Positions 35,325-44,174 are shown, counted from the stretch's first letter. The stretch: 64,000 bases of DNA from Bacteroidales bacterium (GCA_021647205.1 JAKIVD010000001.1:269225-333224); one strand, 5' to 3'. Translations and numbers: made by a program. The notes: generated by a model from the sequence alone, not told the origin.

Positions 35325-36698
35325 ATGAAACTACCAAAAATATTAGTTATTGATGATGAAAAACTGATCCGATGGTCATTCGAAAAGCAACTGAATTCCA
35401 AAGGGTATAAAGTCTTTACTGCCGAAACCGGTGAAGAAGGGATAAAACTGTTTGAAAAGCACTATCCTGATGTGGTATTTGTAGATAACAGGCTGCCTGG
35501 CATCCAGGGACTTGAAGTTATCTCGAAGATAAAGGCGATAGATGAAGATGCCACTGTTGTTTTTATGACGGCCTACGGCTCGATTGATACCGCTGTACAG
35601 GCGATGAAAGAAGGTGCTGCTGAATATGTCAACAAACCTTTTTCATTCGAGGAAATAAACCTGATAATTGAAAACATTAAAAACAACCTGTGCATTGCAA
35701 ACAAGGTGCTGTTGTCGCGGCGTGAACAACGAGAGGATATTACATTTGACCTGATTGTAGGCCAGTCGCAGGCTTTCAAAAAAATCATTAACATTTCAAA
35801 AAAAATAGCACGTTCCGAAACCACGACCATCCTGCTGCTTGGAGAGACCGGGACAGGAAAAGACCTGTTTGCCAGGGCAATTCACAATGAAAGCAACCGT
35901 AAAGACAGTGCTTTTGTGACGATTAATTGTTCAACCTTTCCCGACACCCTTCTCGAGAGTGAAATATTTGGCCACGAGAAAGGGGCTTTCACAGATGCTA
36001 AAAACCTGAAAAAAGGACTTTTTGAAATTGCCGAAGGCGGAACTGTTTTCCTGGATGAAGTTGGCGAAATAAACCTGACAACACAGGTAAAACTACTTAG
36101 CGTATTGGAAAACAGGGTCATCAAGCGACTGGGAGGAACGGTTGAAATCCCTGTTGACATTCGCATTATTGCTGCCACCAATAAAGAACTGAAAAGGTCG
36201 GTTGAGCAGAAAACTTTCAGGGAAGACCTGTATTATCGCTTAAAAGTATTTCAAATCGACCTGCCCCCCCTGAGGGAACATATTGATGATGTCCCGCTAC
36301 TGATTGATTATTTTATCAGTCAGTTTAATGAACACTTTCATAAAAACATAACAGGGATGAATCATTTAGCAGAAGAGTTAATGATCCATTATCACTGGCC
36401 CGGCAACATCAGGGAGTTGAGAAATGTGATGGAGCATGCGGTTATTCTGGAAAACTCTGATGAAATTCAGGTCGACTCGCTGCCAGGCGATATCACGAAG
36501 GCGCTGATCAAACAGGAAAAACCAAACGGCGCTTATCAGTTTGTGCTTCCTGACGAAGGTATTTCACTCGATGAGATGGAAAAACAAATGATCTTGCAGG
36601 CGCTGGAAAAAACCAACCAAAACCAGTCGAAAGCCTGTAAATTGCTTGGAATATCCCGCGATACACTGAGGTATAAAAAGAAAAAATACAATATTTGA
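35325..36698 (+). CDS. NtrC-family sigma-54-dependent response regulator
   Basis: A 457-residue activator with a receiver domain (phospho-acceptor Asp54 in VFVDNRLPG), an AAA+ central domain (Walker A GETGTGKD at 173-180, Walker B region GGTVFLDEVGEI) and a Fis-type helix-turn-helix near the C-terminus (QSKACKLLGISRDTLRYKKK). The sigma-54 contact loop reads GAFTDA (220-225) instead of the usual GAFTGA. It is the cognate partner of the upstream haem-containing kinase, 23 bases away, and would activate sigma-54 promoters such as those at 31032, 37279 and 43389. That target list is inference from position. Confidence 0.94.
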   Translation: MKLPKILVIDDEKLIRWSFEKQLNSKGYKVFTAETGEEGIKLFEKHYPDVVFVDNRLPGIQGLEVISKIKAIDEDATVVFMTAYGSIDTAVQAMKEGAAEYVNKPFSFEEINLIIENIKNNLCIANKVLLSRREQREDITFDLIVGQSQAFKKIINISKKIARSETTTILLLGETGTGKDLFARAIHNESNRKDSAFVTINCSTFPDTLLESEIFGHEKGAFTDAKNLKKGLFEIAEGGTVFLDEVGEINLTTQVKLLSVLENRVIKRLGGTVEIPVDIRIIAATNKELKRSVEQKTFREDLYYRLKVFQIDLPPLREHIDDVPLLIDYFISQFNEHFHKNITGMNHLAEELMIHYHWPGNIRELRNVMEHAVILENSDEIQVDSLPGDITKALIKQEKPNGAYQFVLPDEGISLDEMEKQMILQALEKTNQNQSKACKLLGISRDTLRYKKKKYNI

Positions 36699-37277
36699 AG
36701 AAATGGGGCATTTCACCCAATTGCATGGGCTATTTCACCCGTTTTCCACTTTTTACAACATCTCCCCAACTGTGGACCAACCCCCAAACAGCAGAACGAT
36801 TCTAAATGATTTAGCAGTTGCTACTACGCAGCGCTGAAAACCATATTCAGGAATACTGGAATCTGAAGGGGTTAAAACATAAAGCTAAGGATACGTATCC
36901 TGTCAATCTCCAGTTCATTCGATTACTGTACGTGCGGTTTACATACACGGTTTTCTGTTTCAACAAAAAACCTTACTAAATGCCTCAAACAATTCCCTCC
37001 CCATTAACAGCCTGGATGAATGCCCGTTATTTAATCACAATTCCTGATTTCAACACAGTTCAATATCTCGTAATTAGTATTGCTCTTCACCCTGCTTTCA
37101 AACAGGTCATCTAAACTATTCTTCCTAAAGCAATAATGAAAAATCCCTTTATTTGTACTGCACATTACTGCATTTGGAAAAATTAATTAGTTTTGCCCTG
37201 ACTAATCTTAATAAACAAATCATTTTTAAGCGTGCCGCCTATTTGGATACATTCTAAATTTCTGAAATCTCAATAAC
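36699..37277. other. Long intergenic region between regulator and 4-haem cytochrome
   Basis: About 580 bases without a recognisable gene. A 53-codon open stretch at about 36817-36978 on the plus strand has no start and no family resemblance that I can name. ATTAGT (about 37186) and ACTAAT (about 37201) form a short inverted pair roughly 90 bases upstream of the sigma-54 candidate and may be a regulator site. A short repeat of the words GGGC-TTTCACCC occurs twice near 36709-36740. Confidence 0.45.
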
Positions 37278-37293
37278 AGGCACAGGTTTTGTT
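37278..37293 (+). promoter_or_regulatory. Sigma-54-like -24/-12 promoter, unit 2 of cytochrome locus
   Basis: AGGCACAGGTTTTGTT: GG at 37279-37280 and GT at 37291-37292 with exactly 10 bases between. It matches TGGCAC-N5-TTGCT at all but two key positions. The cytochrome ATG is about 48 bases downstream. Confidence 0.55.
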
Positions 37294-37340
37294 GTAGTTT
37301 TGCCAAGTGTGAATTTATTAACCAATTAAAACATAAAGAA

Positions 37341-37949
37341 ATGAAAACACTAATTAAATTATTTGCAGTAGTAACTTTAGCCTTTACAGTCCAATTAAGT
37401 ATGGGTCAGATTAGCGGAACGAAGCATGACTTCAGTACAAAAGGCTGGAACCCCTCAGGGGAGATTTGCATTGTATGCCACACCCCTCACAATGCCATTA
37501 CCGGTGCAGAACCGTTGTGGAACCATGAACTTTCAACAGCAACTTACACAGTGTACTCCTCCTCAACGATGGATGCAACACCTGGTCAGCCGAATGGAAA
37601 CTCCAAGTTATGCCTGAGTTGCCATGATGGAACAGTTGCTATTGACAATTTCGGTGGTGCAACAGGTGGAAGTCAATTTATTGGGGGCAATAAGAATCTT
37701 GGTACCGACTTAAGCAATGACCACCCGATTTCCTTTACTTATGATGCAGCATTGGCTGGTACTGATGGTGGATTGTTTGACCCCACTACAACCAACTCAG
37801 GTTTAGGTGGAACAATTACCGCCGATATGTTGTTTGCCAATGAAATGCAATGTGCATCATGCCATGATGTACATGATGACACAAATGGAGATTTTCTTGT
37901 TATGAGTAATGCAGCAAGTGCCTTGTGCCTTACCTGCCATAATAAATAG
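37341..37949 (+). CDS. Tetrahaem c-type cytochrome, 202 residues
   Basis: Small exported cytochrome with a signal peptide (LIKLFAVVTLAFTVQLSMGQ) and four CxxCH motifs: CIVCHTPH, CLSCHDGT, CASCHDVH and a terminal CLTCHNK. The module closely matches the N-terminal part of the 12-haem protein and the five-haem protein at 43.5 kb, sharing PLWNHE, a PGQPxGxSKLCLSCHDGT block, and DDHPISF-like and DGGLxDP blocks. A terminator follows, and a sigma-54-like promoter precedes it, so it is probably a highly regulated monocistronic or lead transcript. Role: periplasmic electron shuttle (inferred). Confidence 0.93.
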   Translation: MKTLIKLFAVVTLAFTVQLSMGQISGTKHDFSTKGWNPSGEICIVCHTPHNAITGAEPLWNHELSTATYTVYSSSTMDATPGQPNGNSKLCLSCHDGTVAIDNFGGATGGSQFIGGNKNLGTDLSNDHPISFTYDAALAGTDGGLFDPTTTNSGLGGTITADMLFANEMQCASCHDVHDDTNGDFLVMSNAASALCLTCHNK

Positions 37950-37984
37950 GGGCTTCAGCTAAAACTTATTTGTAATCTTTTACT

Positions 37985-38014
37985 AAAAAGGCGGTTTTTT
38001 AATCGCCTTTTTTT
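37985..38014 (+). terminator. Terminator after the tetrahaem cytochrome
   Basis: AAAAAGGCG (37985-37993) pairs with CGCCTTTTT (38004-38012) and continues into further T residues. It lies 36 bases past the stop. Confidence 0.85.
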
Positions 38015-38093
38015 AATTTACATAAGGTCGGATGAGCTTGCAATCAATTATGACAATTTCGTATCTTTAACCCGTCAAAAAAGATAAAACCAG

Positions 38094-39167
38094 ATGAACA
38101 GAAATCAAGTTACAATCTGCCTGCTTGCCGGTTTAATAGCCTTGCTTTCCTTTTCGTGTTCACGACGTATGAACAAGAATTTGTCAATTGATGATATTGT
38201 CATTTACCCCGCCCCGCCCGACACCGCACGGATACAATTCCTGACCACTATCAGCTCTTCGCTGAGTGTTACGGGCAAGCGTTCCGGTTTGGGCCGTTTT
38301 TTATTGGGTGAGCGTGAAAATCTGGGTATTTCGAGACCCTATGGGCTGGCCATACACAAAGGAAAGGTCTATATTTGTGATACACAGTTAAACGCACTCG
38401 AAATCCTTGACTTAGACAAGCACAGTTTTTCCTATTTTGTACCGGGGGGCAGAGGGCAGTTAAAAAAACCGCTCAATTGTTCAGTAGGCAAGAATGGTTT
38501 TTTATATGTGGCCGATGCCAAACGACGGCAGGTTGTTGTATTTGATGCCGATGGCAAATATGTGAACAGCTTTGGTGAGAGCGACAACTCCAAACCTACC
38601 GATGTATTTGTGAAGGATGACAAAATCTGGGTTACCGATTACAATAACCACCGGGTTGATGTGTACAGCACCGATACCTACGAGAAGCTGTATTCCATTC
38701 CGGATTCGGAACCCGGAAACGGTGATTATTTGTATTCTCCAACAAGTATTTATGTGAGCGATGAAAATGTTTACGTCGTTGATTTTGGTGATTTCAAGGT
38801 AAAGGTTTATACGCACGGGGGGGAGTTCATCAGGTCGGTAGGAAGTTATGGCCGTTCAATCGGGCAGTTTGTCCGGCCAAAAGGAATTGCTGTTGACAGC
38901 AGCGAGAACCTCTACGTTGTCGATGCTGGTTTTGAAAATACGCAGATATTTAATAAGGACGGGCAACTGCTCATGTTTTTTGGGGGATCCTATAAGAAGT
39001 CCGGAGATATGTGGTTACCGGCCACTGTAACCATCGACTATGACAATTTGGAATTCTTTCAGGATTTTGCTCACGAAAGCTTTGAGCTGAAATACCTGAT
39101 TTTCGTAACCAACCAATATGGCCCTGATAAAGTTAATGTATATGGTTATGTAGAGCCGAAAAAATAA
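38094..39167 (+). CDS. NHL-repeat beta-propeller lipoprotein
   Basis: A 357-residue lipoprotein (signal ending LLSFSC, lipid Cys at ~22) whose body is six NHL-like blades, for example LKKPLNCSVGKNGFLYVADA, TDVFVKDDKIWVTDYNNHRV and FVRPKGIAVDSSENLYVVDA. It is the second of three NHL proteins in this locus, each beside a multihaem cytochrome. Membrane anchoring suggests a scaffold on the outer (or inner) membrane. It heads a run of four genes (NHL, five-haem lipoprotein, barrel, 19-haem) with gaps of 17, 14 and 3 bases. TATCTTTA around 38073 may be its -7 element. Confidence 0.87.
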   Translation: MNRNQVTICLLAGLIALLSFSCSRRMNKNLSIDDIVIYPAPPDTARIQFLTTISSSLSVTGKRSGLGRFLLGERENLGISRPYGLAIHKGKVYICDTQLNALEILDLDKHSFSYFVPGGRGQLKKPLNCSVGKNGFLYVADAKRRQVVVFDADGKYVNSFGESDNSKPTDVFVKDDKIWVTDYNNHRVDVYSTDTYEKLYSIPDSEPGNGDYLYSPTSIYVSDENVYVVDFGDFKVKVYTHGGEFIRSVGSYGRSIGQFVRPKGIAVDSSENLYVVDAGFENTQIFNKDGQLLMFFGGSYKKSGDMWLPATVTIDYDNLEFFQDFAHESFELKYLIFVTNQYGPDKVNVYGYVEPKK

Positions 39168-39184
39168 TCTATTAATTATAATAA

Positions 39185-39751
39185 ATGCGCCGGGATTTCT
39201 ATTCAAAGGCTTTGATTCTTTTTGCCGTAGTTGTATTTATTATCGCTTGTACACCAAGATCAAGTTATAAATCTCTTTCAGTTTTTTTCGATGGTGTGCC
39301 AAATCCTGATGTTATTGACAGTATTGCCCGGGCTGACTCACTCAGCAAAATTGCAATGACCAAAGATGCCCCTGCTCGTGACCGTGTGCGCACGGAATAT
39401 GTATTTCATCCGCCTTATGTGGACAAAGAATGCGCAAGCTGCCACGATCAGGGGCAGATGGGGAAATTGCTTGAGCCCATGCCCGGACTGTGTTACCAGT
39501 GTCACGAAGATTTTGCTGATCAATTTGAGGTGCTGCATGGGCCGGTCGGGGGAGGATTTTGTACAGAATGTCATAACCCGCACCTTACAAAAGATAAGCA
39601 TTTACTTGTCAGGACCGGGCAGGATTTGTGTTTAGGTTGCCATAATACAAACGATGTATTTAGTAATGAAGTACATGAAGACATTGAAGATGCCGACTGT
39701 ACAGAATGCCATAACCCGCATGGGGGAGACGACAGGTTTATATTTAATTAA
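39185..39751 (+). CDS. Pentahaem c-type cytochrome lipoprotein, 188 residues
   Basis: The N-terminus is a lipoprotein signal (LILFAVVVFIIAC, lipid Cys at ~21), followed by ~60 residues of linker and five CxxCH motifs: CASCHDQG, CYQCHEDF, CTECHNPH, CLGCHNTN, CTECHNPH. Small size and lipid anchoring fit a periplasm-facing haem protein docked to an outer-membrane porin, comparable in position to OmaB or MtrA in porin-cytochrome complexes. The next gene, 14 bases on, is the predicted barrel, which supports that role. Confidence 0.92.
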   Translation: MRRDFYSKALILFAVVVFIIACTPRSSYKSLSVFFDGVPNPDVIDSIARADSLSKIAMTKDAPARDRVRTEYVFHPPYVDKECASCHDQGQMGKLLEPMPGLCYQCHEDFADQFEVLHGPVGGGFCTECHNPHLTKDKHLLVRTGQDLCLGCHNTNDVFSNEVHEDIEDADCTECHNPHGGDDRFIFN

Positions 39752-39765
39752 TAAATCAGGGGGTT

Positions 39766-41736
39766 TTGAAAACAAGAAGTTTCATATACCTGTTACTACT
39801 AATTTCTGTTGAATGTTCAGGACAAAATGGGGGTACGCAATACAAATTCTGGAACCAGGAGTCCTTAAAAGGAGAAATTGGGTTAAAAGGGCACTACAGG
39901 AACCTGTTTCAGGAATTGGGAAATGGCTTTGAAGTAAAAGGGCGCGGCACGCTCCTTTCGGGGGGGCTGCTGTTAGAATCTGTCAGTTCCATTATTCGTC
40001 CCGGTATCCTGGGGATTGACTTTGAACTCGAATACAATCCCGAAAAACTGAGTGCTGCTTATACCTCCATTCCTGACCGCACTGATGTCAGGACATTGAA
40101 AAGGCTCAATCTTAGAACCATATTCTTTCAGGAAAAGAAACTTTCCTTTCATGCCTTTGTAAACCTGAGCGAGAATTTTATTAACCGTGAGAATTTTTCC
40201 AACTCACGAACAAAGAGAAAATACTTCGGTGGTGGATTTATATTTAAAAACAAAGTGCTCCCATTCTCGGTCGACTACGAGGAAGGCAACTGGGACCAGG
40301 TGGAGATTGAGACAGGGCGCACCTTCTCCTACTGGCAGCGCAGTGTTAAAGCCAAAGCCTCACGATCCTTTTATGCTAAAGACAAACACCGTTTAAGCTA
40401 CTCTTTTGACGACTATATTCGTGTTGAATCTTATTCGCTTGTACCCCGCCGAAACAAGATTCATTATATAATTTTAAACAGCACCTTCTTTTTAGACAGG
40501 AAAAAGAATTATCACCTGACAACCGTAATTTCAGACTTCAACCAGAAAGGGACCAATGATCTTAACAGGCTTCAGGCTTCCGCAAACCTGAACATGACTC
40601 TACACCAAAGTCTTAAACTCACAGGAAGTTATAATTATTTAGATACCCGCGACCCACTTTTCAGGCTTTATCAAAACAATGCAAGGCTCAACCTCGAGCA
40701 CCGACTCTTTGAGAGCCTGAGGACCAATGTTTTTACTGAGGTCATATTCAACAGGCATTCTATCTACCAGGAAGATGATTACAGGCTGGGGTTCGACATT
40801 AATTATACGAAAAAAATACCCCTACACGGACTCCTTAATGTAAGTTACAGGTACACATACCGCAATTTCAACAGAACCAGCGAGCCCATTCCGCTGAGGA
40901 TAATTAACGAAGAGCATGTATTAGCCGATGATCAAATTGTCTTGTTGGATAAGCCTTTCGCCGAAAAGGAAACTGTTATCGTGAAGGACGTAACCGGTAC
41001 CATTATTTATCAATTAAATTTCGATTATTTACTAATTGAACAGAATAATTACATAGAAATCAAACGAATACCGGGAGGCCAAATCCCGGATAAAGCAACC
41101 GTCTTGGTTGATTACACAACTACACTTCCCGGCAATTACAGCTTTCTTTCAAACAGCCAATCCCTTTACATCAGCGTTATGTTGTTCCGGCAGTTCATCG
41201 AACTTTACTATCGCAGGAATAAACAGAATTACAGTAATGTTGAGAAAACACTACCCGTTGCTTTAAATTATTTTACGGAAAACATTTATGGTCTCAGGTT
41301 TAATATCGCAATTGCCCGGTTTGGCGTTGAGTATAACGACTACAAGAGCAATATTATTCCGTTCCAGCTACTCAGGTTTTTTATCAACCTCAATTGGCGT
41401 ATCAACGATCGGCTTTTATTCTCCCTGACAGGGAATACCAGGTATTACCTGACTATCGGTGAACGGGTTAATGAATTGTATGCCGACGTCTCGGGCAGGT
41501 TGGCCTACAGTTTTACTTCAAGAATTAAGCTGAACCTGGAGGTTCTCTACAGGGATCAAAAAGGATATCAGATTGACCTTGATTATCTCTCTGCCCGCTC
41601 GGAGCTGACCATGATTGTAAGAAAGGTTTATATTACGCTTGGTATTGAAGCATACCGCCGAATTTATCTTAATAGGGAGACCATCAAGTTCGGCGGAGCC
41701 TATGTGAGTATTGTAAGAAAATTTAAAATGCGTTAA
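39766..41736 (+). CDS. Predicted outer-membrane beta-barrel of a porin-cytochrome complex
   Basis: A 656-residue protein with a signal peptide (SFIYLLLLISVECSGQ) and almost no long hydrophobic helix. The body is a dense series of alternating amphipathic strands, often ended by aromatic residues and charged turns, and the last residues (YVSIVRKFKMR) form a typical closing strand. No haem motif or Cys pair is seen. The start is a TTG at 39766; no in-frame ATG gives a signal peptide. Flanked by a five-haem lipoprotein and a 19-haem protein, it is the likely conduit for cytochromes through the membrane, functionally like MtrB/OmbB. No sequence-level homology to those was claimed or tested. Confidence 0.8.
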   Translation: MKTRSFIYLLLLISVECSGQNGGTQYKFWNQESLKGEIGLKGHYRNLFQELGNGFEVKGRGTLLSGGLLLESVSSIIRPGILGIDFELEYNPEKLSAAYTSIPDRTDVRTLKRLNLRTIFFQEKKLSFHAFVNLSENFINRENFSNSRTKRKYFGGGFIFKNKVLPFSVDYEEGNWDQVEIETGRTFSYWQRSVKAKASRSFYAKDKHRLSYSFDDYIRVESYSLVPRRNKIHYIILNSTFFLDRKKNYHLTTVISDFNQKGTNDLNRLQASANLNMTLHQSLKLTGSYNYLDTRDPLFRLYQNNARLNLEHRLFESLRTNVFTEVIFNRHSIYQEDDYRLGFDINYTKKIPLHGLLNVSYRYTYRNFNRTSEPIPLRIINEEHVLADDQIVLLDKPFAEKETVIVKDVTGTIIYQLNFDYLLIEQNNYIEIKRIPGGQIPDKATVLVDYTTTLPGNYSFLSNSQSLYISVMLFRQFIELYYRRNKQNYSNVEKTLPVALNYFTENIYGLRFNIAIARFGVEYNDYKSNIIPFQLLRFFINLNWRINDRLLFSLTGNTRYYLTIGERVNELYADVSGRLAYSFTSRIKLNLEVLYRDQKGYQIDLDYLSARSELTMIVRKVYITLGIEAYRRIYLNRETIKFGGAYVSIVRKFKMR

Positions 41737-41739
41737 CAG

Positions 41740-43335
41740 ATGTGGAAATATGTACTGTCGGTGTTTTTGTATGTTTCATCCCCCGGATTAGAAGTTTTGG
41801 GGCAAAATGATGAAACAGGAGAAAAGTCTTGTCTTGATTGCCATCAGGAATTAATGGCAAACCGGAAAGTACACCCACCCGCAGAAGAGGACTGTAGTTA
41901 CTGTCACGAACCTACTGGGAATGAACATCCTGCCGAAGGTAAAAGAGGCTTTAAGCTGGCCGATCAAATGCCGGACCTGTGCTATATGTGCCACGATGAA
42001 AATACGGAAAAAAATATTCATGCCCCGGTTGAGGCCGGAGAATGTGTGATGTGCCACTCGCCCCACAGCAGCCCAAATTCGGCCTTGCTGTTGGCCAGTC
42101 CGATAGCCAGCCTGTGTTTCGAATGCCACGACCGGGACGAAATTATGAAACACAATGTTGAGCATGCGGCGGTGAGTGAAGGCGACTGTCAGAATTGTCA
42201 TAACCCGCACCAATCCAACAACCCTTCGTTGTTAAACGCCCCAATGCCCACCCTGTGTTTCGATTGTCATGAAGAAATTATACAGGGGCAGACAGCCAAA
42301 TATTTGCATGCACCTGTTGAAGATGATTGCCGGAACTGTCACTTTGTGCACGGGTCCAAAGAAAAGAAGTTGTTAGACCAATCCGTTCCTGATCTGTGTT
42401 TCGAGTGCCATGACCAGGAAGAAATAATGAAACACAATGTAATGCACCAACCGGTGGAAGACGGGAATTGCCTGGACTGCCACAATCCCCATCAATCCGA
42501 TCAGCGGGCAATGCTTCAAAGCAGCTTACCGGATCTATGCTTTACTTGCCACGACCAGGTAGCCGAAGAGATGAAGGCAAAACACCTCCATCCCCCTTTC
42601 GAGGACGATTGCAGAAACTGTCACCTTGTTCATGGATCAACAGAAAAGAATCTATTGGACTTGTCCACAACTGATCTTTGTTTCGACTGCCATGATGATG
42701 TTAAAGAATCCATTGACTCCCAACCTGTTGTTCATGGGGCAGTAAGCATTAAAAAAACCTGTGCAAATTGTCATTCGCCCCATTCTTCGCAACAGGAAAA
42801 ATTCCTGCTGAAAGAGAATATCGCGCTCTGCCTTACCTGCCACAATAGATCAATTACAACTGAAACGGCGAAACTTAGTAATATCAGGAAGAAACTGGAC
42901 AGCCGCTATGTTCATGATGCGATTGAGTTTGACGGATGTACCGGATGCCATGCAGCACATACCTCTGTTAACCCCTTATTGTTGAAGGATACTTTCCCTC
43001 CTGGGCCATATGCCCCAGCCGAGCCAGGAAGTTTTGCTTTGTGTTTTGCTTGTCACGATGAAGAGATGATAACAGCAAAGGAGACAAACAGTGCCACCAA
43101 CTTCAGAAATGGCAATCAAAATCTGCATTTTTTTCACATTAACGGAGAAAAAGGAAGGAGTTGTAAGGATTGTCACGACATGCACGGATCGCAAACTAAA
43201 CATTTAATTGCTGATAATGTGGCATTTGGGTCCTGGAAGATGCCCATTACATACCAGGCAACCGAAAATGGCGGGTCTTGTCTCACCGGCTGTCATGCTA
43301 AAAAAAAATACAGCAGAAATAATTCAACCAATTAG
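41740..43335 (+). CDS. Nineteen-haem c-type cytochrome, 531 residues
   Basis: Exported cytochrome starting three bases after the barrel. Eighteen CxxCH motifs plus a final CxxxCH (CLTGCH) are counted in 531 residues, one haem per ~28 residues. Motifs alternate between LCFxCHD and CxNCHxPH/CRNCHxVH types, the doubled CxxCH pattern of extracellular electron carriers. A 94-residue unit (four haems) is tandemly duplicated at 42112-42393 and 42394-42675, and a partial third copy follows. With the barrel it could form the transmembrane wire or the surface terminal. Cell-surface location is inferred, since no T9SS tail is present. Confidence 0.93.
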   Translation: MWKYVLSVFLYVSSPGLEVLGQNDETGEKSCLDCHQELMANRKVHPPAEEDCSYCHEPTGNEHPAEGKRGFKLADQMPDLCYMCHDENTEKNIHAPVEAGECVMCHSPHSSPNSALLLASPIASLCFECHDRDEIMKHNVEHAAVSEGDCQNCHNPHQSNNPSLLNAPMPTLCFDCHEEIIQGQTAKYLHAPVEDDCRNCHFVHGSKEKKLLDQSVPDLCFECHDQEEIMKHNVMHQPVEDGNCLDCHNPHQSDQRAMLQSSLPDLCFTCHDQVAEEMKAKHLHPPFEDDCRNCHLVHGSTEKNLLDLSTTDLCFDCHDDVKESIDSQPVVHGAVSIKKTCANCHSPHSSQQEKFLLKENIALCLTCHNRSITTETAKLSNIRKKLDSRYVHDAIEFDGCTGCHAAHTSVNPLLLKDTFPPGPYAPAEPGSFALCFACHDEEMITAKETNSATNFRNGNQNLHFFHINGEKGRSCKDCHDMHGSQTKHLIADNVAFGSWKMPITYQATENGGSCLTGCHAKKKYSRNNSTN

Positions 43336-43387
43336 TGTTATCAGGATTCAGTCTAAATTAGTATAGATTGTTCAAACACAGCACTTC

Positions 43388-43402
43388 TGGTGTGGTTTTT
43401 GC
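43388..43402 (+). promoter_or_regulatory. Sigma-54-like -24/-12 promoter, unit 3 of cytochrome locus
   Basis: TGGTGTGGTTTTTGC, continuing T: GG at 43389-43390 and GC at 43401-43402 with exactly 10 bases between, and TTTTTGCT around -12. This is the best match of the three. The cytochrome ATG is 75 bases downstream. Confidence 0.6.
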
Positions 43403-43476
43403 TGCACGTTTCCCGAAACTTACGTTTTTTTAAATTCAGAATAAATACTATATATTAATCCAAACAATAATCCATC

Positions 43477-44136
43477 ATGAAGCGCTTCACCGGAATTCTT
43501 ACATCAGTACTACTTATTTTCTTTACATCAATTTCTTTTGGACAGGGTTTATTGAATAGCCACCATGATTTTACCGGTGCCTCCTGGAGTGGAGGAGAGG
43601 TTTGCCTGCCCTGCCATACCCCCCACAATGCAGACATGACCGTTCCCGATTCGCCGCTCTGGAATCATGAAGTTACCAGTGCCGGTTTTCAGGTGTATAC
43701 AAGTTCAACAATGAACAGTACACCCGGTCAACCAACCGGCCATTCAAAGCTTTGCCTTTCCTGTCATGACGGAACAGTTGCCGTTGATAACCACAGTGGT
43801 TTTACAGGCGGTACCCAATTTGTGACCTGGGGTAATCTCACAACTGATCTGCGTGATGATCATCCCATTTCGTTTGAATACAGCACAGCACTGGCAACCG
43901 CTGACGGTGGTTTGTATGATCCGGCAACAACACCATCAGGCCTGGGTGGGTCGATTGCTGATGACCTGCTCCAGGGCGGCTATATGCAATGTTCATCCTG
44001 CCACGATGTCCATATCGGCAGAAATACGCAGGGATGCGTTGGTTGCCACAACATGGCAACGGGGGTTACCATCTCCCTTTCGCTCTGGAAGTCAAATGAC
44101 GGCAGCGCTTTGTGCCTGACTTGTCATGATAAATAA
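43477..44136 (+). CDS. Pentahaem c-type cytochrome, 219 residues
   Basis: Signal peptide (LTSVLLIFFTSISFGQ) and five CxxCH motifs: CLPCHTPH, CLSCHDGT, CSSCHDVH, CVGCHNMA, CLTCHDK. It is a clear paralogue of the tetrahaem protein at 37.3 kb (same LWNHE, PGQPTGHSKLCLSCHDGTVA and DDHPISFEYSTALATADGG blocks), with one extra haem in an inserted segment near the C-terminus. It leads a three-gene unit (this gene, NHL-T9SS protein, 17-haem cytochrome) with short gaps of 38 and 25 bases, preceded by the best sigma-54-like promoter of the locus. Confidence 0.93.
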   Translation: MKRFTGILTSVLLIFFTSISFGQGLLNSHHDFTGASWSGGEVCLPCHTPHNADMTVPDSPLWNHEVTSAGFQVYTSSTMNSTPGQPTGHSKLCLSCHDGTVAVDNHSGFTGGTQFVTWGNLTTDLRDDHPISFEYSTALATADGGLYDPATTPSGLGGSIADDLLQGGYMQCSSCHDVHIGRNTQGCVGCHNMATGVTISLSLWKSNDGSALCLTCHDK

Positions 44137-44174
44137 GGCCACCTGTTAGTTTTACTTATTTCAACTTATGAACT

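Noticed and set aside
38021..38040. Possible sigma-54 element before the NHL lipoprotein gene
   Set aside because: GG and GC are spaced 8 or 12 bases apart instead of 10; a TAnnTTT-type element nearby fits better.
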